Assembly: GCA_021845985.1 (NCBI GenBank)
Contig: JAJZES010000033.1
Span: 62,001 to 126,000 of the forward strand
Reading direction: 5' to 3'
Origin: Pseudomonadota bacterium
Lineage (GTDB): Bacteria; Pseudomonadota; Alphaproteobacteria; Acetobacterales; Acetobacteraceae
DNA: 64,000 nt
Within the stretch, counting starts at the first letter, position 1. Each line of letters begins with the position of its first letter. The position numbers and the translations under genes are program-made. The notes beneath the pieces are model-generated. The model was not told where the DNA came from and ran no database searches. It was given only the letters and a program-made list of their open reading frames with translations. Below are positions 29,662 to 38,186 of this stretch, one piece after another.

Positions 29662-29683
29662 GTGGTGCGCCGGCGACGCTTAC
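29662..29683 (-). repeat. IS66 right terminal inverted repeat
   Basis: Ends GGCGACGCTTAC. Inverted match to 29153-29174 (18 of 22). Confidence 0.8.
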
Positions 29684-29780
29684 CAACATGAATATCTACG
29701 CCGAACAGCAGCGTCAGGATCGGCACGATAAAGATGCCGCTTGCCATACCCAACAGCCAAAGGGTGGTCGCCGTTGCCAT
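29684..29780 (-). pseudogene. N-terminal fragment of a membrane protein (TauE/SafE-like), cut by mini-IS66
   Basis: ATG 29780 opens a 32-residue hydrophobic start (LWLLGMASGIFIVPILTLLF followed by GVDIHV) that stops exactly at the IS66 inverted repeat. The pattern SG-x-VPxLTLLFGVxIHV recalls the first helix pair of TauE/SafE permeases, minus a glycine-rich insert. No continuation is visible on the other side of the element. The family call rests on a very short stretch. Confidence 0.4.
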
Positions 29781-29855
29781 AAGCTGTCTGCGAAGTTACG
29801 TCCGTCCGCGGGGACGCCCGGAAAGTCGGGTGACGAAGACGACGCGGCGCACGCG

Positions 29856-30035
29856 TCAAAGGCCGCGACGGTCGAGCGTCTGCTGTTCGCGCTCCCACTC
29901 CGTCAGCGTCATGGCGTCGTTGATGCCGCGCGGCTTGAGCAAGCCGTCGAGGTCGAAGCCGGTGCGGCGGCCGGCCTGGTAATCGGCCAGGGCAAACGTC
30001 GCCATGTCGTCGGGGATGCGCAGGGTGAGGTTCAC
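29856..30035 (-). CDS. short UPF0175-like antitoxin candidate
   Basis: 59 aa from GTG 30035. The N-terminus LTLRIPDDMATFAL and the C-terminus DGLLKPRGIN...TLTEWEREQQTLDRRG match both ends of UPF0175 proteins. UPF0175 members are small helix-turn-helix antitoxins often paired with PIN-like toxins. The middle helix, about 14 residues, is missing here, so it is probably a deleted copy. No toxin frame is seen next to it. It lies in the decay zone beside the IS66 derivative and may be non-functional. Confidence 0.5.
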   Translation of the reverse strand: MNLTLRIPDDMATFALADYQAGRRTGFDLDGLLKPRGINDAMTLTEWEREQQTLDRRGL

Positions 30036-30188
30036 CGCGCGGGTCTATGCCGAGGCGGGCCGGCGGGACAACGCGGGGGCATGATCATCTGCTGTATCCT
30101 GCCGCCGCCCGCGTCCGGGCGCGGTTCGACGCGGCGTGGTGGTGCGCTATGCTGGCGGGAAACCGGCTGATTGCAGGAGGACCCGTCC

Positions 30189-31772
30189 ATGCCCATCACC
30201 GCGCCGCCGGCTGAGACCGCTTGGTTGCTGCACCGCGTGCTCGGCTTCAGCGAGCTGGAGCCGGCCGATACCGAGGCGGTGCTGAGCGAGGCGGCGCGCA
30301 TCGCCGAGGGGGTGTTCGCGCCGCTCGACCGGGCCGGCGACAGCATCGGCGCGCGCTGGCATGACGGCAGCGTGACCCTGCCCGACGGCTTCGCCGAGGC
30401 GCATCGCGCCTATGCCGAGGGCGGCTGGATCGGGCTTGCCGCCGCCACCGAGCATGGCGGGCAGGGGCTGCCGCCGGTGCTCGCCTATGCCGCACAGGAG
30501 GCGGTGGCGAGCGCCAATCTGGCGCTCAGCCTGTGCCCGATGCTGACCCAGGACGCCATTGCGCTGCTGCAGGCGCACGGCACCGCCGAGCAGCGGGCGC
30601 GCCTCATCCCGCGGCTGATCGGCGGCACCTGGAGCGGCACCATGTGCCTGACCGAGCCGCAATCCGGCTCCGACCTGTCCACCATCCGCAGCCGCGCGGT
30701 GCCGGATGGCGATGGCTGGCGGATCAGCGGCGAAAAAATCTACATCAGTTTCGGCGAGCACGGGATGACCGAGAACATCCTGCACATGGTGCTCGCCCGG
30801 ATGCCGGATGCGCCGCCGGGCAGCGCCGGCATCTCGCTGTTCGCGGTGCCGAAGCGGCGCGACGGCGCGGCCAACGGGGTGGTCTGCCGGGCGATCGAGG
30901 AAAAACTCGGCATCCATGCCAGCCCGACCTGCGTCATCGGCTTCGAGGCGGCGGCGGGCGAGCTGGTCGGGCCGCCGCATCAGGGCCTCGCCTGCATGTT
31001 CGCGATGATGAACGCGGCGCGGCTGGGGGTGGCGATGCAGGGCGTCGCGCTGGCCGAGCGGGCGTTCCGCCGCGCCGTCGATTTCGCCGCCGATCGGGTG
31101 CAGGGCGGCGGCCCGATCATCGGCCATCCCGATGTGCGGCGCATGCTGTGGACGATGCGGGCGCTGGCGCTGGGCGGGCGGCTGCTGACGCTGCATGCGG
31201 CGCTGGCGGCCGAGCCGGTCGGCGCGCTGCTGATCCCGGTGGCCAAGGCGTGGGCCACCGATGCCGGGCTGGAGGCGGCGAGTCTGGGCGTGCAGGTGCA
31301 TGGCGGCGCCGGCTTCATCGAGCCGACCGGTGCGGCGCAGCATCTGCGCGATGCGCGGATTCCGCCGATCTATGAGGGCACCAACGGCATCCAGGCGCTG
31401 ACCCTGCTGCGCCGCGGCCTGCTGCGCGACCAGGGCGCCGGCTGCGCCGCGCTGCTGGCGCAGATCACCGCCGATCCGGCGGCGACGCCGGCCCTGCTGC
31501 ATGCCGCCGCACTGGCGCGCGACAGCGCCGGCTGGCTGCGCCAGGCCGAGCCGCGCGCCGGCGAGGCGGGGGCGACGCCGTTCCTGGCGCTGCTCGGCAC
31601 GCTGACCGCCGGCTGGCTGTGCTGCCGGGTCATCGCGCAGGCCGATGCGCCAGCGGCGGCGCGCAGCGCGGCGAGCGTGTTCGTCGAACAGGTGCTGCCG
31701 CGTGTTCACTTCCTCGCTCACGCGCTCGCGACGCCGAGCGCCGCGCTGGTCGGAACGGGGCCGATCGCGTAG
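30189..31772 (+). CDS. acyl-CoA dehydrogenase
   Basis: 527 aa with the family features: FAD/substrate loop CLTEPQSGSDLS (about residues 157-168), GGAGFIEPTGAAQHLRD and the catalytic base region PPIYEGTNGIQALTL (about 395-409). FadE-type enzymes of about 590 aa carry a C-terminal DUF4445-like extension; the length here fits that broader group. Substrate chain length is unknown. GGAGG stands eight bases before ATG 30189, preferred over the upstream TTG. Confidence 0.9.
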   Translation: MPITAPPAETAWLLHRVLGFSELEPADTEAVLSEAARIAEGVFAPLDRAGDSIGARWHDGSVTLPDGFAEAHRAYAEGGWIGLAAATEHGGQGLPPVLAYAAQEAVASANLALSLCPMLTQDAIALLQAHGTAEQRARLIPRLIGGTWSGTMCLTEPQSGSDLSTIRSRAVPDGDGWRISGEKIYISFGEHGMTENILHMVLARMPDAPPGSAGISLFAVPKRRDGAANGVVCRAIEEKLGIHASPTCVIGFEAAAGELVGPPHQGLACMFAMMNAARLGVAMQGVALAERAFRRAVDFAADRVQGGGPIIGHPDVRRMLWTMRALALGGRLLTLHAALAAEPVGALLIPVAKAWATDAGLEAASLGVQVHGGAGFIEPTGAAQHLRDARIPPIYEGTNGIQALTLLRRGLLRDQGAGCAALLAQITADPAATPALLHAAALARDSAGWLRQAEPRAGEAGATPFLALLGTLTAGWLCCRVIAQADAPAAARSAASVFVEQVLPRVHFLAHALATPSAALVGTGPIA

Positions 31773-31808
31773 GCTGGGCGGACGGATTGCGAGGGAGAAA
31801 CGCCCACC

Positions 31809-32120
31809 ATGCGCGTCGCGGTTGCCGTGGGTTCGCTGCTGCTGTTCGGCCTGATGGCGTGTACGCCGCAAGGGCCGCTGCCGGTCGCGGGCAATCCAAA
31901 CCCGCCACCCCCCCCGGTGCGGACCGAAGTGATCCCCAAGCCACCGGTCTCCGAGGCGCCGCTGATCTGGGAGCCGGGGCACTGGGACTGGGCCGGGACC
32001 GGATATTCCTGGCGCGAGGGTGAATGGGTGCCGCGCGCCGGCCACGGCAGCCAATGGCAGGACGGCTACTGGAGCAACCAGAACGGCACCTGGAGCTGGC
32101 TGCCGGCGCATTGGATGTGA
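31809..32120 (+). CDS. YXWGQ-repeat lipoprotein
   Basis: 103 aa. Signal peptide with lipobox LMAC (Cys18), a proline-rich linker (about residues 30-48), then aromatic-rich repeats WEPGHWDWAGTGYSWREG and GYWSNQNGTWSWLPAHW (about 57-103). This W-P-G-H-W-x-W pattern is the YXWGQ type found in outer-membrane or periplasmic proteins of proteobacteria. The function of the family is not known. The gene stands 5 nt before the HAD phosphatase gene, so the two are probably in one transcript. Confidence 0.75.
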   Translation: MRVAVAVGSLLLFGLMACTPQGPLPVAGNPNPPPPPVRTEVIPKPPVSEAPLIWEPGHWDWAGTGYSWREGEWVPRAGHGSQWQDGYWSNQNGTWSWLPAHWM

Positions 32121-32124
32121 TGCG

Positions 32125-32802
32125 ATGACCCGATTAGAGCCGGTGTTTCTGTTCGACCTGGACGGCACCCTGGTCGATTCGGTGTATCAGCATGTGCTGG
32201 CCTGGAAGGAAGCGCTGGACGCCGAGGGCATCGCCCTGTCGGTCTGGCGCATCCACCGCAAGATCGGCATGAGCGGCGGCCTGTTCGCCAATATGCTGCT
32301 GCGCGAGACCGGGCCGGCGATGACCGCCGAGCGGCTTGAGCGGCTGCGCCGGCTGCATGCCGAGGCCTATCGGCGGCACCTCGCCCAGGTCCGCCCGCTA
32401 CCCGGCGCGGTCGAATTGCTGGCGACGCTGACCGATGCCGCCATCCCCTGGGCGATTGCCACCAGCGGGCGGATGGAGACGGCGCTGCCCAACTTGCAGC
32501 TGCTCGGCGTCGATCCGGCCAAGGTGGTGGTGGTGACGCGCGATCAGGTGAAATACGCCAAGCCCGACCCCGACCTGTTCCTCGCCGCCGCCGAGCGGCT
32601 GGGCGCGCCGATCGAGCAGGCGGTGGTGGTCGGCGATGCGATCTGGGACATGCTGGCGGCGCGGCGCTGCCGGGCGCTTGGGGTCGGGCTGCTGTCCGGC
32701 GGCTATGGCGCGGACGAGCTGGAGCGCGGCGGCGCGGCGCGGGTCTATGACGACCCGGCGGAGTTGCTGCGGCATCTCGATGAGGTCGGCGGCCGGCGCT
32801 AG
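32125..32802 (+). CDS. HAD-family hydrolase (phosphoglycolate phosphatase-like)
   Basis: 225 aa. HAD motif I DLDGTLVDS (residues about 10-18), motif II threonine/serine in AIATSGRME, motif III lysine in KYAKPDPDLFL and motif IV VVGDAIWDM. The cap inserted after motif I is the C1 helical type, as in Gph and beta-phosphoglucomutase. The substrate is a small phosphate ester, not identifiable. ATG 32125 lies 4 nt after the lipoprotein stop. Confidence 0.9.
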   Translation: MTRLEPVFLFDLDGTLVDSVYQHVLAWKEALDAEGIALSVWRIHRKIGMSGGLFANMLLRETGPAMTAERLERLRRLHAEAYRRHLAQVRPLPGAVELLATLTDAAIPWAIATSGRMETALPNLQLLGVDPAKVVVVTRDQVKYAKPDPDLFLAAAERLGAPIEQAVVVGDAIWDMLAARRCRALGVGLLSGGYGADELERGGAARVYDDPAELLRHLDEVGGRR

Positions 32803-32835
32803 CCGTGCGATGCCAACGGGCGCGTCGCCGCCGCG

Positions 32836-33771
32836 CTACGGCGCCGGATGCTCGGCGTGCCAGTGGCGGGCGATGTCCAGCCGCGTCGCCAGCCACACAC
32901 GGTCATGCCCCTGGACATAATCCAGGAAGCGCATCAGTGCCGCCGCCCGGCCCGGCCGGCCGGCGAGGCGGCAATGCAGCCCGACCGACAGCATCTTCGC
33001 CGCGCCGGCGACACCCTCGGCGTACAGCACGTCGAAACTGTCGCGCAGATAGGCGAAGAACTGCTCGCCGCTGTTGAAGCCCTGCGGGGTGGCGAAGCGC
33101 ATGTCGTTGGTGTCCAGCGTGTACGGCACCACCAGTTGCCGCCGCCCGTCCGGTGCCGCCATCCAGTACGGCAGATCGTCGGCATAGGCGTCGGCGGTGT
33201 AGAGGAACCCGCCCTCCGCCGCGGTCAGCTCAAGCGTGTGCGCCGAGGAGCGGCCGGTGTACCAGCCGAGCGGTCGCGCCCCGGTGATCTGCGTATGCAG
33301 CTCGATCGCCGCCTGCATGTCGGCCCACTCGGCGGCGCGCGTATGGTCGCGGTAGTCGATCCATTTCAGCCCGTGGCTGGCGATTTCCCAGCCCGCCTGC
33401 TGCATCGCGGCGACCTGCTCGGGCGCCCGCGCCAGCGCCGTCGCCACGCCATAGACCGTCACCGGAATGTGTCGCGCGGTCAGCAGCCGCCACAGCCGCC
33501 AGAAGCCGGCGCGGGCGCCGTATTCGTAGATGCTTTCCATGTTCATGTGGCGCTGGCCGGGCCACGGCGCGGCGCCGACGATCTCCGACAGGAACGCCTC
33601 CGAGGCGGCGTCGCCGTGCAGGATGTTGTTCTCGCCGCCTTCCTCGTAATTGACCACCACCTGCAGCGCGATCCTCGCGCCGCCCGGCCAGCGCGGATCG
33701 GGCGGGGTGCGGCCGTAGCCGTGCATGTCGCGCGGATAGGCGGCACCGGTCGGAATGGGTGAACTGCTCAT
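32836..33771 (-). CDS. PuuE-type polysaccharide deacetylase/allantoinase-like
   Basis: 311 aa beginning with the YPRDMHGYGRTPPDPRWPGG block that marks the PuuE group, followed by a NodB domain with the EIASHGLKWIDY segment (about residues 132-143) and LTAAEGGFLYTADAYADDLP. PuuE proteins hydrolyse allantoin in some bacteria. Others of the group act on unknown amides. No uricase or HIU hydrolase is beside it, so urate catabolism is not supported by context. It is convergent to the HAD gene and divergent from the AraD1 gene. Confidence 0.82.
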   Translation of the reverse strand: MSSSPIPTGAAYPRDMHGYGRTPPDPRWPGGARIALQVVVNYEEGGENNILHGDAASEAFLSEIVGAAPWPGQRHMNMESIYEYGARAGFWRLWRLLTARHIPVTVYGVATALARAPEQVAAMQQAGWEIASHGLKWIDYRDHTRAAEWADMQAAIELHTQITGARPLGWYTGRSSAHTLELTAAEGGFLYTADAYADDLPYWMAAPDGRRQLVVPYTLDTNDMRFATPQGFNSGEQFFAYLRDSFDVLYAEGVAGAAKMLSVGLHCRLAGRPGRAAALMRFLDYVQGHDRVWLATRLDIARHWHAEHPAP

Positions 33772-33854
33772 CAGGGGTCTCCCGGCGGACCCGTGCTCTG
33801 TGTCATGGTCCCGCCGACACCGGCAAGACCCCGGACCAACATGGGAGGGACCGC

Positions 33855-34844
33855 ATGCTGACTCTGCTCCAGCTTCGTCATCCAGACGGCAGCCGCGCCG
33901 TCGTCGCTCTGACCGGGGGTGGTGCGAAGCTCGTCCGCGGCGTCGCCACCACCTATGATCTGGCGATGGCGGCGATCGGCGCCGGGCGCAGCCTGTTGGC
34001 CGAGGTCGTGGCGCGCGGCACCGGCGGCGGCGTCGATCTCGACGCGGCGCTGGCCGAGGGGCGCATCCTGGCGCCGATCGACCATCGCGACCCGGCGCAT
34101 ATGCTGGTCACCGGCACCGGCCTGTCGCATCTCGGCAGCGCCGAGGGCCGCGACAAGATGCACAAGGACCTCGCCGATCCGGCGAAACTCTCCGACAGCA
34201 TGAAGATGTTCCGCATGGGGCTGGAGGACGGCAAGCCGGTGGCGGGCGAGCGTGGCGTGCAGCCCGAATGGTTCTACAAGGGCGACGGCTCGATCGTCGT
34301 CGGACCCGAGGCGCGGCTGCCGTCGCCGGATTTCGCGCTGGACGGCGGCGAGGAGCCGGAGCTTGTCGGGATTTACGTCATCGCGCCCGACGGCACGCCA
34401 TGCCGGCTCGGCTTCGCGCTCGGCAACGAGTTTTCCGACCATGTGACGGAGCGGCAGAACTATCTGTATCTGGCGCATTCCAAGCTGCGCGCCTGTGCGC
34501 TGGGCGGCGAGATTCTGACCGGCACCTTGCCCGGCGACGTGCGCGGGGTGGCGCGCATCCGCCGCAACGGCGCCGTCGCCTGGGAAAAGCCGTTCCTCTC
34601 CGGCGAGGACAACATGTCCCACAGCATCGCCAATCTTGAGGCGCACCACTTCAAATACGGCTTGTTCCGCCGCCCCGGCGATGTGCATGTGCATTTCTTC
34701 GGCACGGCAACCCTGTCGTTCTCCGACGGGTTCAGGACGGCGCCGCACGATGTGTTCGAGATCGAGGCGGCGCCGTTCCGGCTGCCGTTGCGTAACACGC
34801 TCGATGTCGTGGCCCAGCCCTTCGCCCATGTCGCGCCGCTCTGA
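33855..34844 (+). CDS. AraD1 / GguC family protein (FAH fold)
   Basis: 329 aa ending in a fumarylacetoacetate-hydrolase-like fold: GTGLSHLGSAEGRDKM, GNEFSDHVTERQNYLYLAHSKLR (cut to GNEFSDHVTERQNYLY), and HHFKYGLFRRPGDVHVHFFG. AraD1 proteins dehydrate 2-keto-3-deoxy sugar acids, such as L-2-keto-3-deoxyarabonate, giving a 2-oxoglutarate semialdehyde precursor. The next gene encodes a matching semialdehyde dehydrogenase 16 nt downstream. Together they form the end of a Weimberg-type pentose acid pathway. The start is ATG 33855 after GGGAGGGA. Confidence 0.87.
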   Translation: MLTLLQLRHPDGSRAVVALTGGGAKLVRGVATTYDLAMAAIGAGRSLLAEVVARGTGGGVDLDAALAEGRILAPIDHRDPAHMLVTGTGLSHLGSAEGRDKMHKDLADPAKLSDSMKMFRMGLEDGKPVAGERGVQPEWFYKGDGSIVVGPEARLPSPDFALDGGEEPELVGIYVIAPDGTPCRLGFALGNEFSDHVTERQNYLYLAHSKLRACALGGEILTGTLPGDVRGVARIRRNGAVAWEKPFLSGEDNMSHSIANLEAHHFKYGLFRRPGDVHVHFFGTATLSFSDGFRTAPHDVFEIEAAPFRLPLRNTLDVVAQPFAHVAPL

Positions 34845-34860
34845 GACAAAGGATCGCAAG

Positions 34861-36297
34861 ATGACCTACGCCAACCTGATCGCCGGCGCTTTCGTGCACG
34901 GCAGCGATGCCGTGGCCAACGTCAACCCCTCCGACATCAGCGACATCATCGGCCAATACGACCGCGCCAGCGCGGCGCAGGTCGATGACGCGATCGCTGC
35001 GGCGCGCGCCGCCGCCCCCGCCTGGGCACGCACGACGCCGCAGGTGCGGGCCGATATGCTCGACAAAATCGGCAGCGAAATCCTCGCCCGCCGCGCCGAG
35101 CTGGCCGATCTGCTGGCGCGCGAGGAGGGTAAGACGCTGCCCGAGGCGGCCGGCGAGGTCGGCCGTGCCGGGCAGATTTTCAAGTTCTTCGCCCAGGAGA
35201 CGCTGCGCCAGCAGGGTGAGCGGGTCGCCTCGGTGCGGCCGGGGGTCGAGGTCGAGATCACCCGCGAGCCGATGGGGGTGATCGGGCTGATCACGCCGTG
35301 GAACTTCCCGATCGCCATTCCGGCCTGGAAGATCGCGCCGGCGCTGGCCTATGGCAATTGCGTGGTGATGAAGCCGGCCGAGCTGGTGCCCGGCTCGGCC
35401 TGGGCGCTCGCCGACATCATCCATCGCGCCGGCGCGCCGGCCGGCGTGTTCAATCTGGTGATGGGGCGCGGCTCGGTGGTCGGCGAGGCGCTGGTCAATG
35501 ATCCGCGCGTAGACGCCATCAGCTTCACCGGCTCGGTGCCGACCGGGCGCGGCATTCTGGAGAAGGCGGCGCGGCGGGCGGCCAAGGTGCAGCTTGAGAT
35601 GGGCGGCAAGAACCCGCTGGTCGTGCTGGCCGATGCCGACATCGAGGTGGCGGTGCGCTGCGCGCTGGATGGCTCGTTCTTCGCCACCGGCCAGCGCTGC
35701 ACCGCGTCCTCGCGGCTGATCGTCGAGCAGCCGGTGGCCGACCGCTTCGTCGCCGCGCTGGCCGAGGCGCTGAAGAAGCAGGTGGTCGATGACGCGCGCA
35801 AGCCGGGTTCGACCATCGGCCCGGTGGTTGATCAGAGCCAGCTCGACCAGGACATGCGCTACATCGACATCGGCACGCAGGAGGGGGCGCGGCTGGTGGT
35901 GGGCGGCGAGCGGCTGAACCGCGACAAGAGCGGATATTATCTGTCGCCGGCATTGTTCGCCGACACGCGCAACGACATGCGCATCAACCGCGAGGAGATT
36001 TTCGGCCCGGTGGCCGCGGTGATCGCGGTGAAGAACTACGACGAGGCGCTGGCGACGGCCAACGACACCGGCTTCGGACTGTGCTCGGGCATCGTCACCA
36101 CGTCGCTGAAACATGCGGCGCATTTCCGGCGCAATTCTGAGAGCGGGATGGTGATGGTCAACCTGCCGACCGCCGGCGTCGATTACCATGTGCCGTTCGG
36201 CGGGCGGAAAGGATCGAGCTACGGTCCGCGCGAGCAGGGGCGCTATGCCGCGGAGTTTTATACCCAGGTCAAGACCGCCTACGTGCTGGCCGGCTGA
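34861..36297 (+). CDS. aldehyde dehydrogenase, likely 2-oxoglutarate semialdehyde dehydrogenase
   Basis: 478 aa with the full active site: PWNFPIAIPAWKIAPAL (about residues 142-158), LEMGGKNP with the general base Glu near 245, and GQRCTASS with nucleophile Cys near 280. C-terminal EEIFGPVAAV is present. It most resembles the alpha-ketoglutaric semialdehyde dehydrogenase group, and pairing with the AraD1 gene supports oxidation of 2,5-dioxopentanoate to 2-oxoglutarate. Cofactor preference is not determined. It is followed after 5 nt by a dioxygenase gene. Confidence 0.92.
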   Translation: MTYANLIAGAFVHGSDAVANVNPSDISDIIGQYDRASAAQVDDAIAAARAAAPAWARTTPQVRADMLDKIGSEILARRAELADLLAREEGKTLPEAAGEVGRAGQIFKFFAQETLRQQGERVASVRPGVEVEITREPMGVIGLITPWNFPIAIPAWKIAPALAYGNCVVMKPAELVPGSAWALADIIHRAGAPAGVFNLVMGRGSVVGEALVNDPRVDAISFTGSVPTGRGILEKAARRAAKVQLEMGGKNPLVVLADADIEVAVRCALDGSFFATGQRCTASSRLIVEQPVADRFVAALAEALKKQVVDDARKPGSTIGPVVDQSQLDQDMRYIDIGTQEGARLVVGGERLNRDKSGYYLSPALFADTRNDMRINREEIFGPVAAVIAVKNYDEALATANDTGFGLCSGIVTTSLKHAAHFRRNSESGMVMVNLPTAGVDYHVPFGGRKGSSYGPREQGRYAAEFYTQVKTAYVLAG

Positions 36298-36302
36298 AGC
36301 CG

Positions 36303-37265
36303 ATGGCGGCGCCGGTTGCCGTGCTGGATGTCGCGCCCGTCCGGCACGGCGGCGGCGCCGGCTTCGCCCGCGCGCTCGATCAGGCGTGCCGCGACATCGG
36401 CTTCGTCGTGCTGACCGGGCACGGCGTCGATGCGGGGCTGATCCGCCGCATGCATGACGTGTCGGCGGCGTTCTTCGCCAGGCCGGAGGCGGACAAGCGG
36501 GCGCTGGCGGTGACCGAAGGGTACATCCACGGCTGGACCGGGCCGCGCCAGTCCTATCTCGCCGAGACGCTGACGGCGGGGGCGGCGCCGGCGGCGGACT
36601 GGAAGGAAGGGTTCTCGATCGGCCCGCCGGCGGCTCCGGCCGGGATGACCGATCAGGAACGGCGATATTTCATGCCGACCCGCTGGCCGGATCGGCCGGC
36701 CGGGTTCGCCGCGGTGTGGACCGACTATTTTAGGGCAATGGAGCAACTGGCGGCGACGCTGATGGCGGCGTTCGCCACCGCGCTCGGTCTGCCGGAGGGG
36801 TATTTCGCATCGCGCTTCGACCGGCATATCACCGGACTGTCGGCGCAGTTCTATCCGCCGCAGCCGACCGCGCCGGCGCCGGGGCAGGTGCGGGCGGGCG
36901 CGCATACCGATTTCGGCAGCCTGACCATTTTGCACACCGGCGACAATCCGGGCGGGCTGCAGGTGATGGGCCGCGACGGGGCGTGGCAGGATGTGACGGC
37001 GCCGGCCGACATGTTCGTGGTCAATATCGGCGATCTGTTGGCGCAATGGAGCAACGACCGCTGGGTCTCCACCCTGCACCGCGTGCTCAATCCGCCGGCC
37101 GGGCGGGCGCATCTGCCGCGCCAGTCGATCGCCTTTTTCCACCAGCCGAACTGGCACGCCGAAATCGCCTGCCTGCCGGGCTGCGAGGCGGGCGGCGTGC
37201 GGCATGCGCCGGTGCTGTCGGGGGTGCATTTCGAGCGCAAGCTGCGGCTGCTGCGGGGCGGCTGA
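36303..37265 (+). CDS. isopenicillin N synthase-like 2-oxoglutarate/Fe(II) oxygenase
   Basis: 320 aa. Jelly-roll oxygenase with the iron ligands HTDFG (about residues 200-204) and the distal His in STLHRVLNP (about 257-265), and the co-substrate Arg in RQSIAFFHQ. The N-terminal DIGFVVLTGHGV matches the DIOX_N domain. Members hydroxylate or desaturate small molecules; the substrate is unknown. It sits 5 nt after the semialdehyde dehydrogenase, whose product 2-oxoglutarate could be its co-substrate. Confidence 0.88.
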   Translation: MAAPVAVLDVAPVRHGGGAGFARALDQACRDIGFVVLTGHGVDAGLIRRMHDVSAAFFARPEADKRALAVTEGYIHGWTGPRQSYLAETLTAGAAPAADWKEGFSIGPPAAPAGMTDQERRYFMPTRWPDRPAGFAAVWTDYFRAMEQLAATLMAAFATALGLPEGYFASRFDRHITGLSAQFYPPQPTAPAPGQVRAGAHTDFGSLTILHTGDNPGGLQVMGRDGAWQDVTAPADMFVVNIGDLLAQWSNDRWVSTLHRVLNPPAGRAHLPRQSIAFFHQPNWHAEIACLPGCEAGGVRHAPVLSGVHFERKLRLLRGG

Positions 37266-37290
37266 CACCGCCCGGCGGCACCGCCGCGGC

Positions 37291-38109
37291 TCAGCCGCCG
37301 GCCAGCAGGCGCGGGCGCAGATCGTCGCTGATCTCGTCGCAGCGGCCGATCCACACATCGCCGGTGGACAGCGCATGCTGGATGATGCCGTCGAGCACCG
37401 GCAGCCGCGACGGCTGGCCGATCAGCGCCGGATGCAGCGTCAGTACCATCAACCGGTCCTCCGCCTCCAGCGTGTCGAGTTCGCTCGTCCAGACGTCGAG
37501 CACCGCGGCCGGCGGCTGCATCACCCGGTCGGGCAGCACCGGCGCATGCTCGAAGAAGGTGGCGTCGTCCATCACCGCCCGGCACGGCAGTTCGACGATG
37601 TCGGTGGGCGCGCCGGCCACTTCCAGCAGATAGGCCGAGTCGTCGTCGCGGAAATTGGACGCATAGCCGAAGCCGTAGTCGCGCAGCAGCGCCGGCGTGC
37701 GGCGGCTGAGTTCGCCGGACGGCGAGCGGTAGCCGCGCGGCGGCGCGCCGGTGGCGCGGCGGATTGCGGCGATGCCGTGCTCCATCTCGGCGCGCTCGGC
37801 CGCCTCGGTCAGCGTCTCGACGGCGGCGTGGGTGTGGCCGTGATGGGCGATTTCGTGGCCGTCGCGCAGCAGCGCCTCGATCACCTGCGGGCGCTGCTCG
37901 ACGACGATGCCGGGAACGAAGAAAGTCGCCTGCAGGGCGTAGCGGCGCAGCAGGTCAATGACCCGCCAGATGCCGATCTTCCAGCCATACGCCCCCTGTG
38001 ACATCAGCACCGGCCGCGCCGCATAGGCGGGATCGCGCGCTGTCCAGATCGTCTCGGCGTCGAGCTCGAAGGTCAGCAGCAACGGAAAGCCACGGGTCGC
38101 CAGGGCCAT
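37291..38109 (-). CDS. polysaccharide deacetylase family protein
   Basis: 272 aa, NodB fold with the metal site HEIAHHGHTH (about residues 85-94) and the catalytic Arg in RSPSGEL (about 130). It lacks a signal peptide, so it is cytoplasmic. The family includes peptidoglycan/chitin deacetylases and amidohydrolases of small compounds. ATG 38109 is preferred; an upstream in-frame start lacks support. It is convergent to the oxygenase gene and is the second NodB-type gene near the sugar-acid set, so it may act on a small amide in the same pathway. Confidence 0.84.
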   Translation of the reverse strand: MALATRGFPLLLTFELDAETIWTARDPAYAARPVLMSQGAYGWKIGIWRVIDLLRRYALQATFFVPGIVVEQRPQVIEALLRDGHEIAHHGHTHAAVETLTEAAERAEMEHGIAAIRRATGAPPRGYRSPSGELSRRTPALLRDYGFGYASNFRDDDSAYLLEVAGAPTDIVELPCRAVMDDATFFEHAPVLPDRVMQPPAAVLDVWTSELDTLEAEDRLMVLTLHPALIGQPSRLPVLDGIIQHALSTGDVWIGRCDEISDDLRPRLLAGG

Positions 38110-38186
38110 GGGGCATCTCCTTGCGCCGATCCTGCGGGCAAGCATGGCGAATTGTCCACCGTCGGCGCGGCGTGTAGAAGCCTGCC

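Larger units (their letters stand above)
29153..29683 (+). mobile_element. mini-IS66: 531-bp IS66-family deletion derivative
   Basis: Bounded by terminal inverted repeats of 22 bp that match at 18 positions; the outermost 12 (GTAAGCGTCGCC) are identical. Inside is only tnpA (29287-29649), whose C-terminus looks replaced, and its stop lies 12 nt before the right repeat. tnpB and the DDE transposase tnpC of a full ~2.5-kb IS66 element are missing. The flanking octamers (CCCATCCT and CAACATGA) differ, so no target duplication remains. It could be mobilised only in trans. Confidence 0.8.
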
